The translations under genes and the position numbers were made by a program. From Paragonimus westermani (Eukaryota > Platyhelminthes > Trematoda > Plagiorchiida > Troglotrematidae): a stretch of DNA of 64,000 bases. Below, piece after piece: positions 1-11,600 of this stretch. The notes beneath the pieces are model-generated. The model saw only the letters and a list, made by a program, of their open reading frames with translations. It was not told the origin of the DNA and made no database searches. The stretch covers positions 127,683 through 191,682 of the forward strand of contig QNGE01000997.1 of NCBI GenBank assembly GCA_008508345.1. The letters are read 5' to 3'. The stretch's first letter is position 1; each line of letters begins with the position of its first letter.

Positions 1-900
1 TCATTGAGGATGCTTCAACAAAATCCAGATATCCTCTTCAGCAGACCAGATAAAGGGGCTGGAATTGTCATACTGAACAGAAGCGATTATATCGAGAAAG
101 TGAATGATATTCTTGCAGACCAGACCAAGTTTCGTAGAGTTACCAACGAAAGGGACAAATTCGAGTATGCCGAACATCAGATCACCAAATCATTAAAGGA
201 CGAGAAGCTGATGACCCCCGCTACTTATGAGCAGCTACGACCACAGGGTTCTACTATACCCCGTCTCTACCAAAATATCACAAACCTGGTGTACCGGTTC
301 GTCCAATACTTGATATAATGAATTCGCCGTACCATTCAACGGCAAAGTAGCTAGTGAAATCGCTGGAACCCGTCCGAAAGGCGATTGCCCCGCTCAGCGT
401 ACGCGATACGTTTGAATTTGTTGATTGCATACAGAACGTCAACATGACATCACAGAAATCATGCTTATTGGACGTAGTCTTTATTCACAAACGAACCGTT
501 ACTAGAAACTGTCAATTTTATCTGTGACTACGTGTCTGAGAGCGGAATCAATATTGGATTACCACCAATGAAATTGAAACACCTTCTGCTCCGTTGCACT
601 TTTAATATACAACTGATGTTCAGCGGTATGCTGTATCGGAAGACAGATGGCTTAGTAACGGGTTCTCCGTTCGGATCCCTCCTGGCCGATAGATTCATGG
701 GAAAGCTTGAACGCACCGCGCTTCAAACCACCATCAGCCGTTTCAGTCAATACCACCGATACGTAGACGATATATTTATCGTAGCCAAATCGGATACTAA
801 TATGTACACAGTACTCGATACATCCAATCGCGCTCACTGGTCAGTTAAGTTTACACTTGAGGAGGAGACCGAAAGCGAGATGTTCGCTTGTGTCGACGAA
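1..900 (+). pseudogene. PLE reverse transcriptase, broken
   Basis: The first frame (about 4-268) holds the fingers motif RPDKGAGIVILNRSDY. Translation resumes one frame over at about 270 with PKYHKPGVPVRPILD, then a TAG at 348 and EPVRKAIAPLSVRDTFEF. After a shift near 480 comes palm motif A, LFTNEPLLETVNFICDYV, then motif B, TDGLVTGSPFGSLLADRFM (about 640-700). The catalytic motif C, YHRYVDDIFIV (about 750-783), keeps both aspartates. This order and these motifs are those of PLE RTs, which are related to telomerase. The three frames cannot be translated as one protein, so the gene is inactive. Confidence 0.88.
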
Positions 901-1781
901 TAGACGGAACTATTCAGCATAGGGTTCATCGCAAGAGTACATGGACAGGTTAGTACACACACTTTCACAGTTTTGTACCCCTAAAACAGAGGGGGAATCT
1001 GGTGCACTGTCTGACTGATAGAGCATACAAAATTTGTTCAGCGGATACGCTAGAAAGTGAACTCGAATTCATAAAGAACGTACTTTATGATAACGGCTAC
1101 CCGGAGCGATTTGTCACCAGAAACATGGTCAGAATATCACCTAAGCCTGAAGTGCATGAGGTAAAAAAGAAACCCTTGTTCATTCGAGTGCCTTTCAAAG
1201 GTGATAGTGCCGCAGAATGGCTGACAAATAGGCTCAACCAGACAATCAGTAGAACGTATGCCACGGCGGAGCTCCGTATTCAATTCTCCACATCCCCCAT
1301 TCTCAGGTTTTATAACGAAGATAGACTGACAGTTCAGACCTCATCTATGTGTATCTACTCATTAACGTGTTCCTGTGGAGCAGGTTATTTTGGTCGAACG
1401 TCAAGACAGCTTTCAAAACGAATCCGAGAACACCATTCACGATGGCTGGGATACGGGGAATCACGATCGGTCAAAAGCGCTATTCTCGCTCATCTGGTTG
1501 AAACCGGGCACCAGGTGGAAACTGACGAAGCTTTCAAAGTGGTATATCGCGTGCCAGGCAACCGATAAAAAGCTGTCCGAATTAGAACACTTTGTACTGC
1601 CTAGGCTATCTGAATCAGGCTGATTGACCCGATATTATGTCACCAAGAAAAGGTTTGTTCAGACGCTGCACCTACCATGGCCAAAAATCCATCGGATCGG
1701 TGGCCAATCGGCGCGGTCAAACCAATGGACAAGCGTGACGTAACCGACCAATCAAGCCATCGCCAACTGACTGGCCAGTGA
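897..1781 (+). pseudogene. PLE C-terminal region with GIY-YIG endonuclease, broken
   Basis: In one frame from 897 the sequence reads RIDGTIQHRVHRKSTWTG, a stop at 951, then YTHFHSFVPLKQRGNLVHCL, the connector typical of PLEs. NGYPERFVTRNM follows, and then the GIY-YIG-type nuclease around 1350-1560. That domain shows IYSLTCSCGAGYFGRTSRQL with the paired cysteines seen in PLE endonucleases, then KRIREH and AHLVETGH. After three stops (1566, 1602, 1611) the same frame gives KAVRIRTLCTA and IRLIDPILCHQEK, the usual PLE end, and closes at 1779-1781. The domain would nick DNA at the insertion site. It is inactive here because of the stops. Confidence 0.88.
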
Positions 1782-1851
1782 CCTCGTTTCTCTGTAATAA
1801 GTCTGATCGATATCTCGACCTAACTCTACTCACTCCTTATGTAATTGTACC

Positions 1852-1890
1852 GGCCTGAAGATGAATTATCGAAAACATATGTTCGCCTAT
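1852..1890 (+). ncRNA. degenerate hammerhead-ribozyme-like motif of the PLE tail
   Basis: CTGAAGATG at 1855-1863 and GAAAAC at 1871-1876 flank a short potential stem, GAT/ATC. This matches the hammerhead core layout CUGANGA, stem II, GAAA. PLEs are known to carry minimal hammerheads in their terminal repeats. The stem is only about three pairs, so cleavage activity is doubtful. The same layout appears, better kept, at 6791-6950. Confidence 0.4.
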
Positions 1891-4115
1891 ATGTCTTTAT
1901 CCTCATAACCGTGATGGGCATATTGGAAACGTTGAAATTAAAATAAGTTTTCTGTAATGGAAGAACATTTTGTAGTTACACATATGTTAAGGCTTACCCT
2001 GTGACGTATATCCACCATTTGGGGTGCAATTGGCTTGCGTGCAAAATGTCAGAAATCAGTTGTTTGTCAAAGATGGGTGAAGGTGGCACGTGAGATACAT
2101 CCGCAGAAAGTGAGTCTGAAGCCTCTTGATGTATTTCCAATGCGAGTATAGTTGCAGTGCACACTCTGGGAGACCGTCTACAAATCTACGTCTTCTAAAT
2201 GTTACCTGAATAAGGGAATAACTGATAAACCTGTCTGATTCCACAAAATTGATTAATTTCACTTACTCTTCCGACTTTTTATGCGTGAATTTCATAATAC
2301 TTAACGCGATAATTGCGATCCTATATTAATTTGACGGCATACGCAAAGGTATTATTCTTCCCCAATCACCCAGAAACACTACGCACAAGAATAGCTCACT
2401 TTCAGAGCTGTAAATACCGTTTTGTTGTTCATCTTTCATGGTAATGTATGGAAATTATTTAGAAAGTTTATGTGCGACCCTCGGAGCGTAGGTGTGTAAA
2501 GTGCATATCGTTAAATACCTGACCCACTCTGAGCGATACTGTCACATACCCGGGACAACTCATTTGCACATTCAAGTGAGTTTTTCAATATCATTACCAA
2601 TACAACCCAGTTTTATCCCAATTTTTGTTTAGGTGTATTTGTACATGTGTGAGTGCCTGTGTGGGTTGGCATGGCGACCGCCACATTTTCGCCGATACGT
2701 TCGTTGATTTACATGCCAAAAGAATTAGAGGAGTAAATGTAAAATATTGCATGGGCCCATGCTCGACATTCATGTTAGCTGGGTTTATCGGCTAATTCTG
2801 GTTCCTGTTCCACGCTCCCGAAAGTTCTACCTGATCCAGATGTTTGTTGTTGGCACTTGTAACATTCCTGTTTACAGAAATTGGCAATCTCAAAATGCGA
2901 AAGATTACTGATAACGATGAGATCTAGGTATGGGAGCTTCGAAGTTCGTGTTAGCTGTTAAAAGATTCAATATTCGAAATAAGCGGTAGCATTCGCCTAG
3001 TTAATAGGTTCATCGTGTATCTAGTTAGTTGGTCCATTTTTGCCTAGAAGTTTATAAGTTGATCCTTGTTTAATACAAACAATTATTCGTGCATCTGTAA
3101 CTGCCCGTATTTGAACTGATAATTTCGAAAATAACACAAACAGTAACGGATTCCTACACTTAGGTGCCATGAACGTCATCTTCGACTCACAGACTTCATT
3201 GATTTTGGGATAAACAGAACACGTATCTGGCAGATGAACTGTTGACTATAAATTCTCTAATGTAAGAAGTACGGTCAAAATTTGCCGAGTACACATTTCT
3301 GATAAGTAGATACGACCGCAAAGCAGGTCATGTTCTTTCGGCTCTTGACATTTTGCCATATAGTGCTATAGTGATGCTTGCGGCATATTTTGTCTGTGGA
3401 TTTCTTGTAAGTACTGAAGACATTCGCATCGATACAAGAACTCTGTTGAGCATGAGAAAAATTACACAACTTACCCGCAAATCTATACTATCAAGACTGA
3501 TGCACTCCTGATACAGGAATAGGAGACTAGTACTCGAACTCAAATTTCTTTGTCCGCCCTATCTTTGCTGGTTTGTCAATATACACAGCTTAATTGCAAA
3601 TTTCTTGAACACCATTCAACTCAAACCACATCTCAATCGAGTGTCACATCTGGTAAACGGAATGGTTTTAAGAGGTTGGTGAAAAATATCTCACGTAAAA
3701 ATACTGAACTAAGTTGAACTTCAGATTACAAAATCCGCCTGGGTCACATTGCGTGCCACTGAAACTTTGTATATTCATCATTGGATTAAGCTTGTTTGCT
3801 GATGACTGGTAAGGGATTTGGGGAAATAAGCTGAAACTCACTCGCAACTGATTGCGGCCAGCCGTTTTAGAAGAGAAGCACTGGACCTGGCTTTCACTGT
3901 TGTTATGGCTCATCAAAAGTGCATACCCCTAGCACGGACGGGACTATGACTCCGGTCACATTCTCACAATTTTTATGATTTCCGTAATTTCAACCCATCG
4001 AGTAAAGTTAACGTGGCAGTTGCTGTATCCTCTCCAGACGAACAGGTAGTCTGTGCGTTATTTGGAAAAAAACGCAGCCGAACGTTTCCACTTGATAATA
4101 CAGTTGTGTTCAGTT
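1891..4115. other. no recognisable gene
   Basis: AT-rich unique-looking sequence with short chance open frames on both strands. No protein family, tRNA or long repeat was recognised. A short FADD-like translation near 3796 is isolated and not supported by neighbouring RT motifs. Confidence 0.6.
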
Positions 4116-4210
4116 TGAGGTCAGTGGCGCAGTGGTCAACAGAATTGCCTCATGAAGATGCGGCGGGGGGTTTAGTCCTATCCCCAGCATGGATATACAT
4201 TACTAAGTAG
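4116..4210 (+). mobile_element. tRNA-derived SINE-like head
   Basis: TGGCGCAGTGG at 4124-4134 is a good RNA polymerase III A box. About 40 bases on, GGTTTAGTCC (4169-4178) approximates a B box, GGTTCRANNCC. The stretch between reads like a tRNA body (GATGCGGCGGGG before the B box), but it does not fold as a canonical tRNA and continues into CCTATCCCCAGCATGG. This is the pattern of a tRNA-derived SINE rather than a working tRNA gene. The 3' end is not defined. No target-site duplication was established. Confidence 0.5.
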
Positions 4211-6790
4211 ATTTAACAAGATGGAAACTAGTGTTTCCTTTCGAATGGAACCAGCTAGGAAGTCCACGGTAATGCGTGAGCCGTGATCAATTATGACTGA
4301 TGTTCTACTCATAAGCCCGTTTGGTCAACAGTCCTTCATAATTGTGTAAGTTATCATTTGGACTATCAGGACAGTAAGGAATACGAACCTATAAACATAA
4401 GTGACTGATAATTTCGTCCAATACAGAAACCGTGCAGCCATAAAAAAGTCTAAATGAGCCTGGCACGATTTTTTAACTCCTATGCTCAATTTTACGGTTT
4501 GTACACCTCCATGTTTATTCCATTCAGAATACATCACGACAACATGACCTCATCAGTTTGGAGAACAATGTAGACAAACTGAACTATGGGTCCTCACCGT
4601 CACATCATCTATCTAGCTCGCACACACAACTTGTGCACACCATGTTCAAAACAGTACAGAAAATCATCAGAAGACGAATGATTTTACTCCAGTTTCGATC
4701 CTATTAGGACTCTCTAAGAATGCATATATATACATATATGCATCAGAAGCGACACTAGAATGCCGATCACGCTTTCATATGGCACCACTTTTGATTACTG
4801 CGCCACTGACCTCATACTAGACACGACCAAATTACCACATGTAAGCGTTCATCTGCATCCACCTGTGAGTAAGGCCCAGACTACCATATCATCTCAAAAA
4901 GAAACGGGATAACTGTTGTGTTAACTGCATTCGATGACCCCTCGACTAAGACTGCTGACCAAGTTGAAATCACAGAAATCGTTAACCTTGCCAAGCGATA
5001 TTTCAATCGTCGGTGAGTAGTAGAGAACTTGCATTTATATGAATTGAATAGCCATTGAGATACAAATTAATAAACTAAAATAAAAGGAAAACGCAGAGAT
5101 GAATACAAATACTCCCAGAAGGGTATGTAGTACATGTATTCTCATAATCTGACTTAGATCACCAGGATCGAATGCTTACAATGTACTTCACCCACGCACT
5201 TCTCAGATCGCTGTGAGTGTTTGATTCTCTGCAGGTTGGTCACGTAGGTTTCACGGATTTCTATTCATGAGAAGTAAAAATAAAACAGGTTGGTATGGAC
5301 TGTTACACGTCGGGAGCATGAGAACGATTAATTCATGCTGAATAAAAAGAAAGGTGAAAATTTCAAATTTTTCTAACCACTAAAATACACAGAATAATAC
5401 TTCATACTGCTCAGCCCACCTCTACTTTTCACGATTTTCATACAATACGGCTAATGATACATGCTTTGGAACAATCACTTTCTTCTGTAACACATCATAC
5501 AAACTGTTCTCTTACGTAAGCAAAACAGATCTCGGTTACCAATCGGTGACCTCACGAATTGCATCCGCGGGATCTACCTCGAATCTGTATGAAGGATGTG
5601 ATTGTGATGAGATGACGATTCCGTATCAACAATGGTCCATAAAAAAATTTACTGGAGAAGGACAGCTTCTAATCTTGTTGACTTTTATTAAGGGAATTCA
5701 AGTGATGACAACTAAACATTATTTGAGTTTGCATTCGCACACCTCACTCGATCCCTCATCAAAATGAACACTAGGCTATGGGTTTTTTCCTGGTAAAGCT
5801 TGAGAGTGAAGCATATTCTTACCATGACTGCAATTTAGACGATGACTCGAGTGAGATCAGTATGCTTATCATTGTTTCACTGAGCTTAGTCAAGGAAGAC
5901 TAATTAGTCAAATGTGAACGTCCAGCCGCAATCCCGTGTGATTGATGCTGTCGTTACCATACCGCTTTGAAATCAGGTGTGGTAATCATCCTGTTGAATT
6001 AAATCGGTGATCCTACAACAAAGACTTCTCTCCCAGTTGAAATCACAGAAATCCACAAATATGTTGAGCTGAAGGCTGTCTTTTATGTTCTTCTCAGTGT
6101 ATTATGGTTCAATGCGTGGCCTGGAATTATTGAAAAGATGTGTTAAACACTAAGTTTCTCCGATTCACTTTATTAGCACGAAAAATAGACAGATTTTGCG
6201 AAAAGCTAAAATTTCTTCAATTCGTGTCTATCGCATATATGGAACCATAGACTATATATCACAAGGCGCACGACAACAGTAAAGCAATTTAAGATGATAT
6301 ACACTAACAAATCCAAGTCAGTAGCACGGCAGCGGTACTGATTGTGTTCGATTCCACCTGATTAACATGGCTTCCGTGAATGTCAAAAGTTTCGGGTTCG
6401 GTTGCGTAACAAAACACTAAACGATGTTAACTGGTCATGCAAGTGATATGTAGCCAAAATGTGTTTAGTACTCGAAGAAACCGCGTTTTGGCATGACTGT
6501 TGCGCTGATTGTGTTTGTCGAGTCATTTGGGTTCCGCTATGTGATGTCTCAAACTCCGGTCCGTTCTACCAATATCCTCATCATTGCGATTACAGGTTGC
6601 CTGATAATTTAGATGACAGGTAGAATGGTCCGTTGGATTCCACTCGGAAACATGGAAAACGGTAGTGCGAGTGGAGAACAACAATCGCCACTCACTAGCT
6701 AGGTACGTATGATTTAAATCTAACCACAAATGCTCTCTGATGGTTGGGAACAGTGGTAGTGTTGTTTGTAGCTCGGGTTGATGGTTTTGA
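4211..6790. other. no recognisable gene; minus-strand SINE fragment and AT tract inside
   Basis: An exact 17-base reverse complement of the SINE-like head lies at 4798-4814 (match to 4116-4132), so a small inverted copy is present. A near-palindromic AT tract spans 4721-4742. The minus-strand open frame at 6523-6858 begins inside the PLE terminal repeat and is not called as a gene. Nothing else was recognised. Confidence 0.5.
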
Positions 6791-6950
6791 TATTGATATT
6801 TTCGCCGAGCTTGGCATTTAGGTTGCAAACGTTTCATCACCAGGCGAGGCGACATCATCAGTGCTGAAACACTTACGCATTGATGATGTCACCTCGCCTG
6901 GTGATGAAACGTTTGCAACCTAAATGCCAAGCTCGGCGAACATATCAATA
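6791..6950. repeat. inverted pair of PLE terminal repeats with hammerhead-like cores
   Basis: Arms 6791-6864 and 6877-6950 are reverse complements over 74 bases with three mismatches, separated by only 12 bases. Each carries the hammerhead layout. The minus-strand copy reads CTGATGA, then a stem (TCGCC with GGTGA), then GAAAC. The plus copy has TTGATGA, so the essential C is lost there, and TCACC with GGTGA. Both continue GTTTGCAACCTAAATGCC. Inverted terminal-repeat copies are a known habit of PLE insertions. The left arm has the same sense as the PLE body next door at 7050-7756. Confidence 0.65.
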
Positions 6951-7049
6951 CCAAAACAAATGCTCTCCTACATCGATTGTCATGTGATCAGCTCTAACAA
7001 TCAAATTCAACTAAATTTGCCACTTTGGAAGTAGTCACTGACAATTTTG

Positions 7050-7756
7050 ATATCCTATGGCTTAAAACGAATTTTTGCAAACTTTTCCGGCAACCGTTTG
7101 CCAATAAATTGTTCTTCAGAGAATTCTACTTTATTGACGCTGTCATCTGTATATATTTGTACGGCCTTATGGAAGAGGATTCAAACTAATCTAAGCTTGT
7201 ATGCCGTCGGAGCAAACGTTGATACTCCGCGGACTTTATCGTACCGTTTTAATGCTGAGTGATGAGAATGTCTAAAAGCGGTAGACTTACCTCGAACTAT
7301 TGTTCGTAAGAAACTGTTGAGATGGAGTGAGATGATTTCAGGAGTTTGTAGACATGTTTAAAATTAGTCTGATTAATAACATTAATAACATGAATAACAT
7401 GCCGTCAACATATCGTTTGTAATAAGTGCTTCTGTCAATCGAGTTGGAGATTTGTCTCAACCATACCCAAGAATATATCCACCGAATTCGGGCCCAATGG
7501 GATACCGGCTGCTGCTTGTAGGTAGTACCGTCAAAATTAAACCGAATATCTTTGTTACATAAAAGAATCAAATCTCCCAGTTACTTAGTCGGATCAAACG
7601 CTGGTAAATTTTTAAAGAAAATAAGAGTGCGTATAAAATCAACAGTCTTACGAGGAGGCAGGTTTGTAAACAACGAATCGACATCAAAAAATCCATTTCA
7701 ATGCAACTCACGCACATATTCTCCAGATCTTCGGTCAAGCTAAGTGAATTGTCCAT
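7050..7756 (-). pseudogene. second PLE, reverse transcriptase fragment, heavily decayed
   Basis: Read on the minus strand, frames must be switched several times, but PLE landmarks appear in order. They are LTEDLENMCVSCIEMDF; palm motif A, FFDVDSLFTNLPPRKTVDFI; FNFDGTTYKQQ; motif B, AAGIPLGPNSVDIFLGMVE; and motif C, YYKRYVDGMLF. In motif C the second catalytic aspartate is glycine. Further on come AVQIYTDDS and GKRLPEKFAKIRF, matching the PLE connector. The GIY-YIG endonuclease is not seen before the terminal repeats. The family differs from the PLE at 1-1890. Not functional. Confidence 0.75.
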
Positions 7757-8346
7757 ATATCATAGAGTGCTCGGTATCTTCAGCCTTCCTCTTGTTGCTG
7801 CATAAAAAATGTGTTCCAGCTCCCAGATACCAGAAATTGAAAGAAACCAAAGATGGAGGCATGGTCTCATGAGACCGTTCTATTGAAAATGACTGGTTAA
7901 CCGTTTAACCGTCGTACTGAGCAGAAACTAACGGTGCTGTAGTGTCAGCAAATCAGCTGACACTTGGTGACTGACAGTCGACCAAGCAGACAGGTACTTG
8001 GCACAGATTTGACCACGTGACCGCTGATAACGTCACCCACGACTAACTGAAATCGGTGGTTGGTCCACGTTCGCGCGGTGTGAACCAAGTAACAGATTAG
8101 TCACTCGGGCCTTGTGTGCTGGTTTTAGTGGTTCTCTAACTAACAAGTCTAACTACAGGTCCCCATTGAGTGGCGACAGCAGAGCCGCCTATCGGGTCAC
8201 TTAGCGATCAAATTTTCCTACAGAGATGACATTACCTGTAAGTAACTGTCAGCTGTTTAATTGTCGACGTGATAAGTTTTGATAAAGAACCGCCGCATGA
8301 TTGACTGTTGCACACTCGAAAGTGTAGCTAACGTAGCAGGGTAGTG
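7757..8346. other. no recognisable gene; short hairpin
   Basis: A perfect 8-base stem lies at 7942-7949 and 7956-7963 with a 6-base loop. The segment lies directly before the second PLE body and may be part of that element's 5' region, but no protein similarity was recognised. Confidence 0.4.
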
Positions 8347-8645
8347 ATGGTCACTGTGGTGAACCTTCTAATGTATAACTTTTTGGGTCTCACCAGTAAT
8401 GAATATTTTGATATTCCCCTTGTTGTTACTGAAGTTCACGAGGTACAGTTCTCCATAAATACTCATTTTTCTTCCGGTGGCCTGGTCAAAATCGCTGATA
8501 GCAGCTTCACCCGAAAATGTCAACCTGTACAAAAACTCAGGGGATTCATCGATTTTAAGTAACATTTGTCGAAACACAAACAATATTGCATTTCGTTCTT
8601 CTTCTCTTGACATTCAACCCACCGCAATCTGAAGATCGAGTGCGC
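8347..8645 (-). pseudogene. Tc1/mariner-superfamily transposase remnant
   Basis: The minus-strand frame from about 8613 reads LKIDESPEFLYRLTFSGEAA, then KMSIYGELYLVNF and GNIKIFITGETQKVI. The pattern 'lle..D..Fl.rl.FSDEA.F' followed by a region ending 'v.vf' is the DDE_3/IS630-type core shared by Tc1/mariner-like and related animal transposases. Here the first catalytic Asp (FSDEA) is Gly (FSGEA). Upstream, LQIAV before MSREEERNAILFVFRQM also fits the family ('lqivq.l...d...r..fc..ml'). Only about 100 codons of a usual 340 remain. No terminal inverted repeats were found. Confidence 0.55.
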
Positions 8646-11600
8646 AAAGCTAAAATTTCAGAATACTGTTCACCGCTGTTGACAGAATGTTCATTTCGGC
8701 TAACGCATTTTGTACATCTCATACCTTATTCCGTTCACATTTCCCTCTGATGCCGGTCACTGTCTCCTCGCTCATTATTGGCCTCCTGGATAGTGGTTAG
8801 CCGTTCAGCAGTGTTGTTTCCGAAAGCATTTCGAATCCAGTCGATAACAGTTTTTACTGAGTACCTCTCTTACAACCAACGTAAGTCCCCCTCCCACAAA
8901 AATGGCTAATTTCGATTACTATCAGGCTTTCCCGTCCGTGTTGCTAGCTTCAGTCCACAAACAACCGCTGCCCTGCAGCGCAGTTTCTGCTAAATGAAGT
9001 TGCCCGCTTGTTGTATGCGCTTATAGATAAATTAGTTGACAAGTCTTCTCATAGCACACCTAAAAGAAGTTGTTGATCTGAAATAGGTAAACTTCTCAGT
9101 TTACTTGAAATCGTACTACGTTGCTCTGTTATAAGTGAACATATCATTATTCATATCTCTCTTACAAGTGTTAACCGGTTTCCTAATGAAAATTTTCTCT
9201 TGATTGTCTAACTAACCCTCTGCAAATGAACTGGAGTTTTGGAAAGTAATATCCAATTTTTAAGTGACACTGTGTTTGAAGCAAATTAAAGTAGAGGGGT
9301 GATTTGGTCTGGAAAACAAACCGCGTGTGAAAGCGCCTGAGGTTCCTACTGATGAATGACAATCACCATCATTCTAACTGTGTGAACCGGTGTACTTTAT
9401 TGAATATTTGTGTTAGCGGCACTCGAATTTTCGCGCGCTTATCGTCATTGAAGTACCCAATCGTATAGGCCTATCAGCACAGAAGACTCATACGACTGTT
9501 CCAAAGTGTAGCATATGAAAAAATGACACTATGATGGATGTGATGGTGCTGACACTAGACTGAGCACTGAGCACTACAAGCGGTCTCTTGTTTCCACCGC
9601 TTTTATTTACCGTCAGCTCAGGGATCTAACGGCGAATCTAACTCAACCTCAGTTGGTAAATGCCTTTTGAAATGATCTCGGAAAGCTTACGTTAGCAGAT
9701 CACCGACGTCAACACTATGGTAATCCACCGTATACACATCCTGGACCAGCAACCAGATTTTTGTCAAGAACTTTCAGTCGTCAATCTTTCTAATTGCTCT
9801 TCCACATGGTTGATGTCATTGAGTGTCGCCTTCAAAGGCCATCCATAATGTGCTTTACTTTCTGCAAGTCTCTTTTTCATGCGGTACCCAGCTACTGAAT
9901 TGTGAAAGGGAGTTCTCACCACACATAATCAACAAGCGCTGAAGGGATTCCGGTAGAGCAGTTCTCTCGACCGTCAGACGTTCAATGATAGCACAATGTT
10001 TCAGTACAGGAGTTTTTGCACTCACGGAAGGTGATTGTAGTACTTTGAATTACAGGCTTACAGTGGCTCCGGGATTTGCATTCGACCTCAAACCTCCAGG
10101 GTAACAAATAAAGAGAAAATCAGCCTGGCTGTGATAAGCGGTTTTTATTCATCGGACAAGAACACGAATTTCCATAAGAATATCGGTAGTGGTGAAATTG
10201 TTGTCAATGGATCATAGCAATGACATACAATGTCGCATTCTGATTGGTTCGATAGAGAACCAAGAACTTGTGAAATAACGAAATATATAACATATTAGAA
10301 CTGTTTGTCCGATCCTATTGCTTTATCCTAAGTTAATTTTGGGTTGGTCTGCTGCTGAACTGTTTATTGTGTCGCAGCTTGGAAAAGTGGCCACTCGAAA
10401 AGGCTTTCACTACAATAATAATCTTTTCATAAACACCGGAAAAGATGTAACGAAACGGATTATCAGCATTTGAGTCGGGGAGAATTATGCACGCAAGCAG
10501 ATAACCAGAAGTTTTGGTTTCGCTTCTTCATAATCAAGCTTGTAACATTCTGAACACCGCCCACGGTTTAAATAGTAGGAAAACTAAGGAGGGTGTCAAG
10601 TATGACATTCTAGTATAATCAAGCTTTGCCCCCATCTCCGAAGGAATTCTTGGCACAGAACGTATCACGTTATCGGCCTATAATAAGTAAGACAGGGGGT
10701 AATCATCTGTGAAACATCTCTCCTTCTCAACTATTTGCTGCTTCAAATAGCAGGTCAATTTCCAAAATGGTAACCTCTGCTGTGTTAGTGTATTCTATAT
10801 GTCACTGGTTTGCGGACCTACGCGCTTCGGTAACACGACATGCGATTAATCTCAGCAGAGGTCAACCAACGAACTAACTAGATGGAAACAGGGTACGGCA
10901 GATAGTTTTTTGTACGTTATGAAACTATCAAGCACGGTAGTTAGCCTGGTGGTATGATTTGTAATCACGTTCGGCTGTAATTTGAATGTATTACTTCACA
11001 ATGCCGTTTTCGAAAAGACTTCCCAACTGTAACGTCAGCCTATGTATCCTAATCCGCCAACGAAAACTGGCACGATTTGATGTATTTCATTCACCTGCTG
11101 TGGGAAGGCAAAGCAGAACAATGACAGATTATTTGTGTGATAAGACGCGACTTCCGTTACTGCTGTTACCATAATTATAAGTGCTCACTCTGCCGATCGG
11201 TGTCGGTAACCATAAATCAGACCACTATCAAATAGTCATCGCAGCCTTTCAAATAAGGAATTAGTTCGTCGGTATATATTAACTTGGATATTTTATACGC
11301 ATTCTTTAAAGCAACCAAATTAGTCAGGTAGTAAAGCGTGCAGCAGTGTCCTTGTCACCTATTCCGGACTTGTTATTCTTATGCATAGTCAGAGATAATT
11401 GCAGTTTAATTAAGATCACCAGCACCTAATTGTTGTGATAAATTCAAAACTTTCACGGTACAACGGAAATGTTTAGTTCTGGTGGGAGTAGCCAGAATGC
11501 ACCCAAAATTGGCTGTGTTGCGCGTATTAAATACAGATTCAAATTGCTTCTGTCGTTAATTCGACACTAGTTTAGCGCAAATGAGAGTTGTTAGCGAGCG

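Larger units (their letters stand above)
1..1890 (+). mobile_element. Penelope-like retroelement, 5'-truncated by window edge, decayed
   Basis: This is a PLE with the family's order: RT fingers, RT palm, then a C-terminal GIY-YIG endonuclease. PLEs copy RNA into DNA at a nick made by their own endonuclease. The coding frame runs through the whole stretch but is broken. Frameshifts fall near 268, 480 and 890, and in-frame stops at 348, 951, 1566, 1602 and 1611. The reading frame ends at a TGA at 1779-1781, followed by about 100 bases of 3' sequence containing a hammerhead-like motif at 1854-1880. The few lesions and well-kept motifs suggest moderate age. The N-terminal part lies before base 1. 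The left border cannot be seen and the right border is inferred. Confidence 0.88.

Noticed and set aside
3786..3815. FADD-like translation suggesting a LINE reverse transcriptase
   Set aside because: No other RT motif occurs on either side in any frame, and four residues alone are expected by chance.
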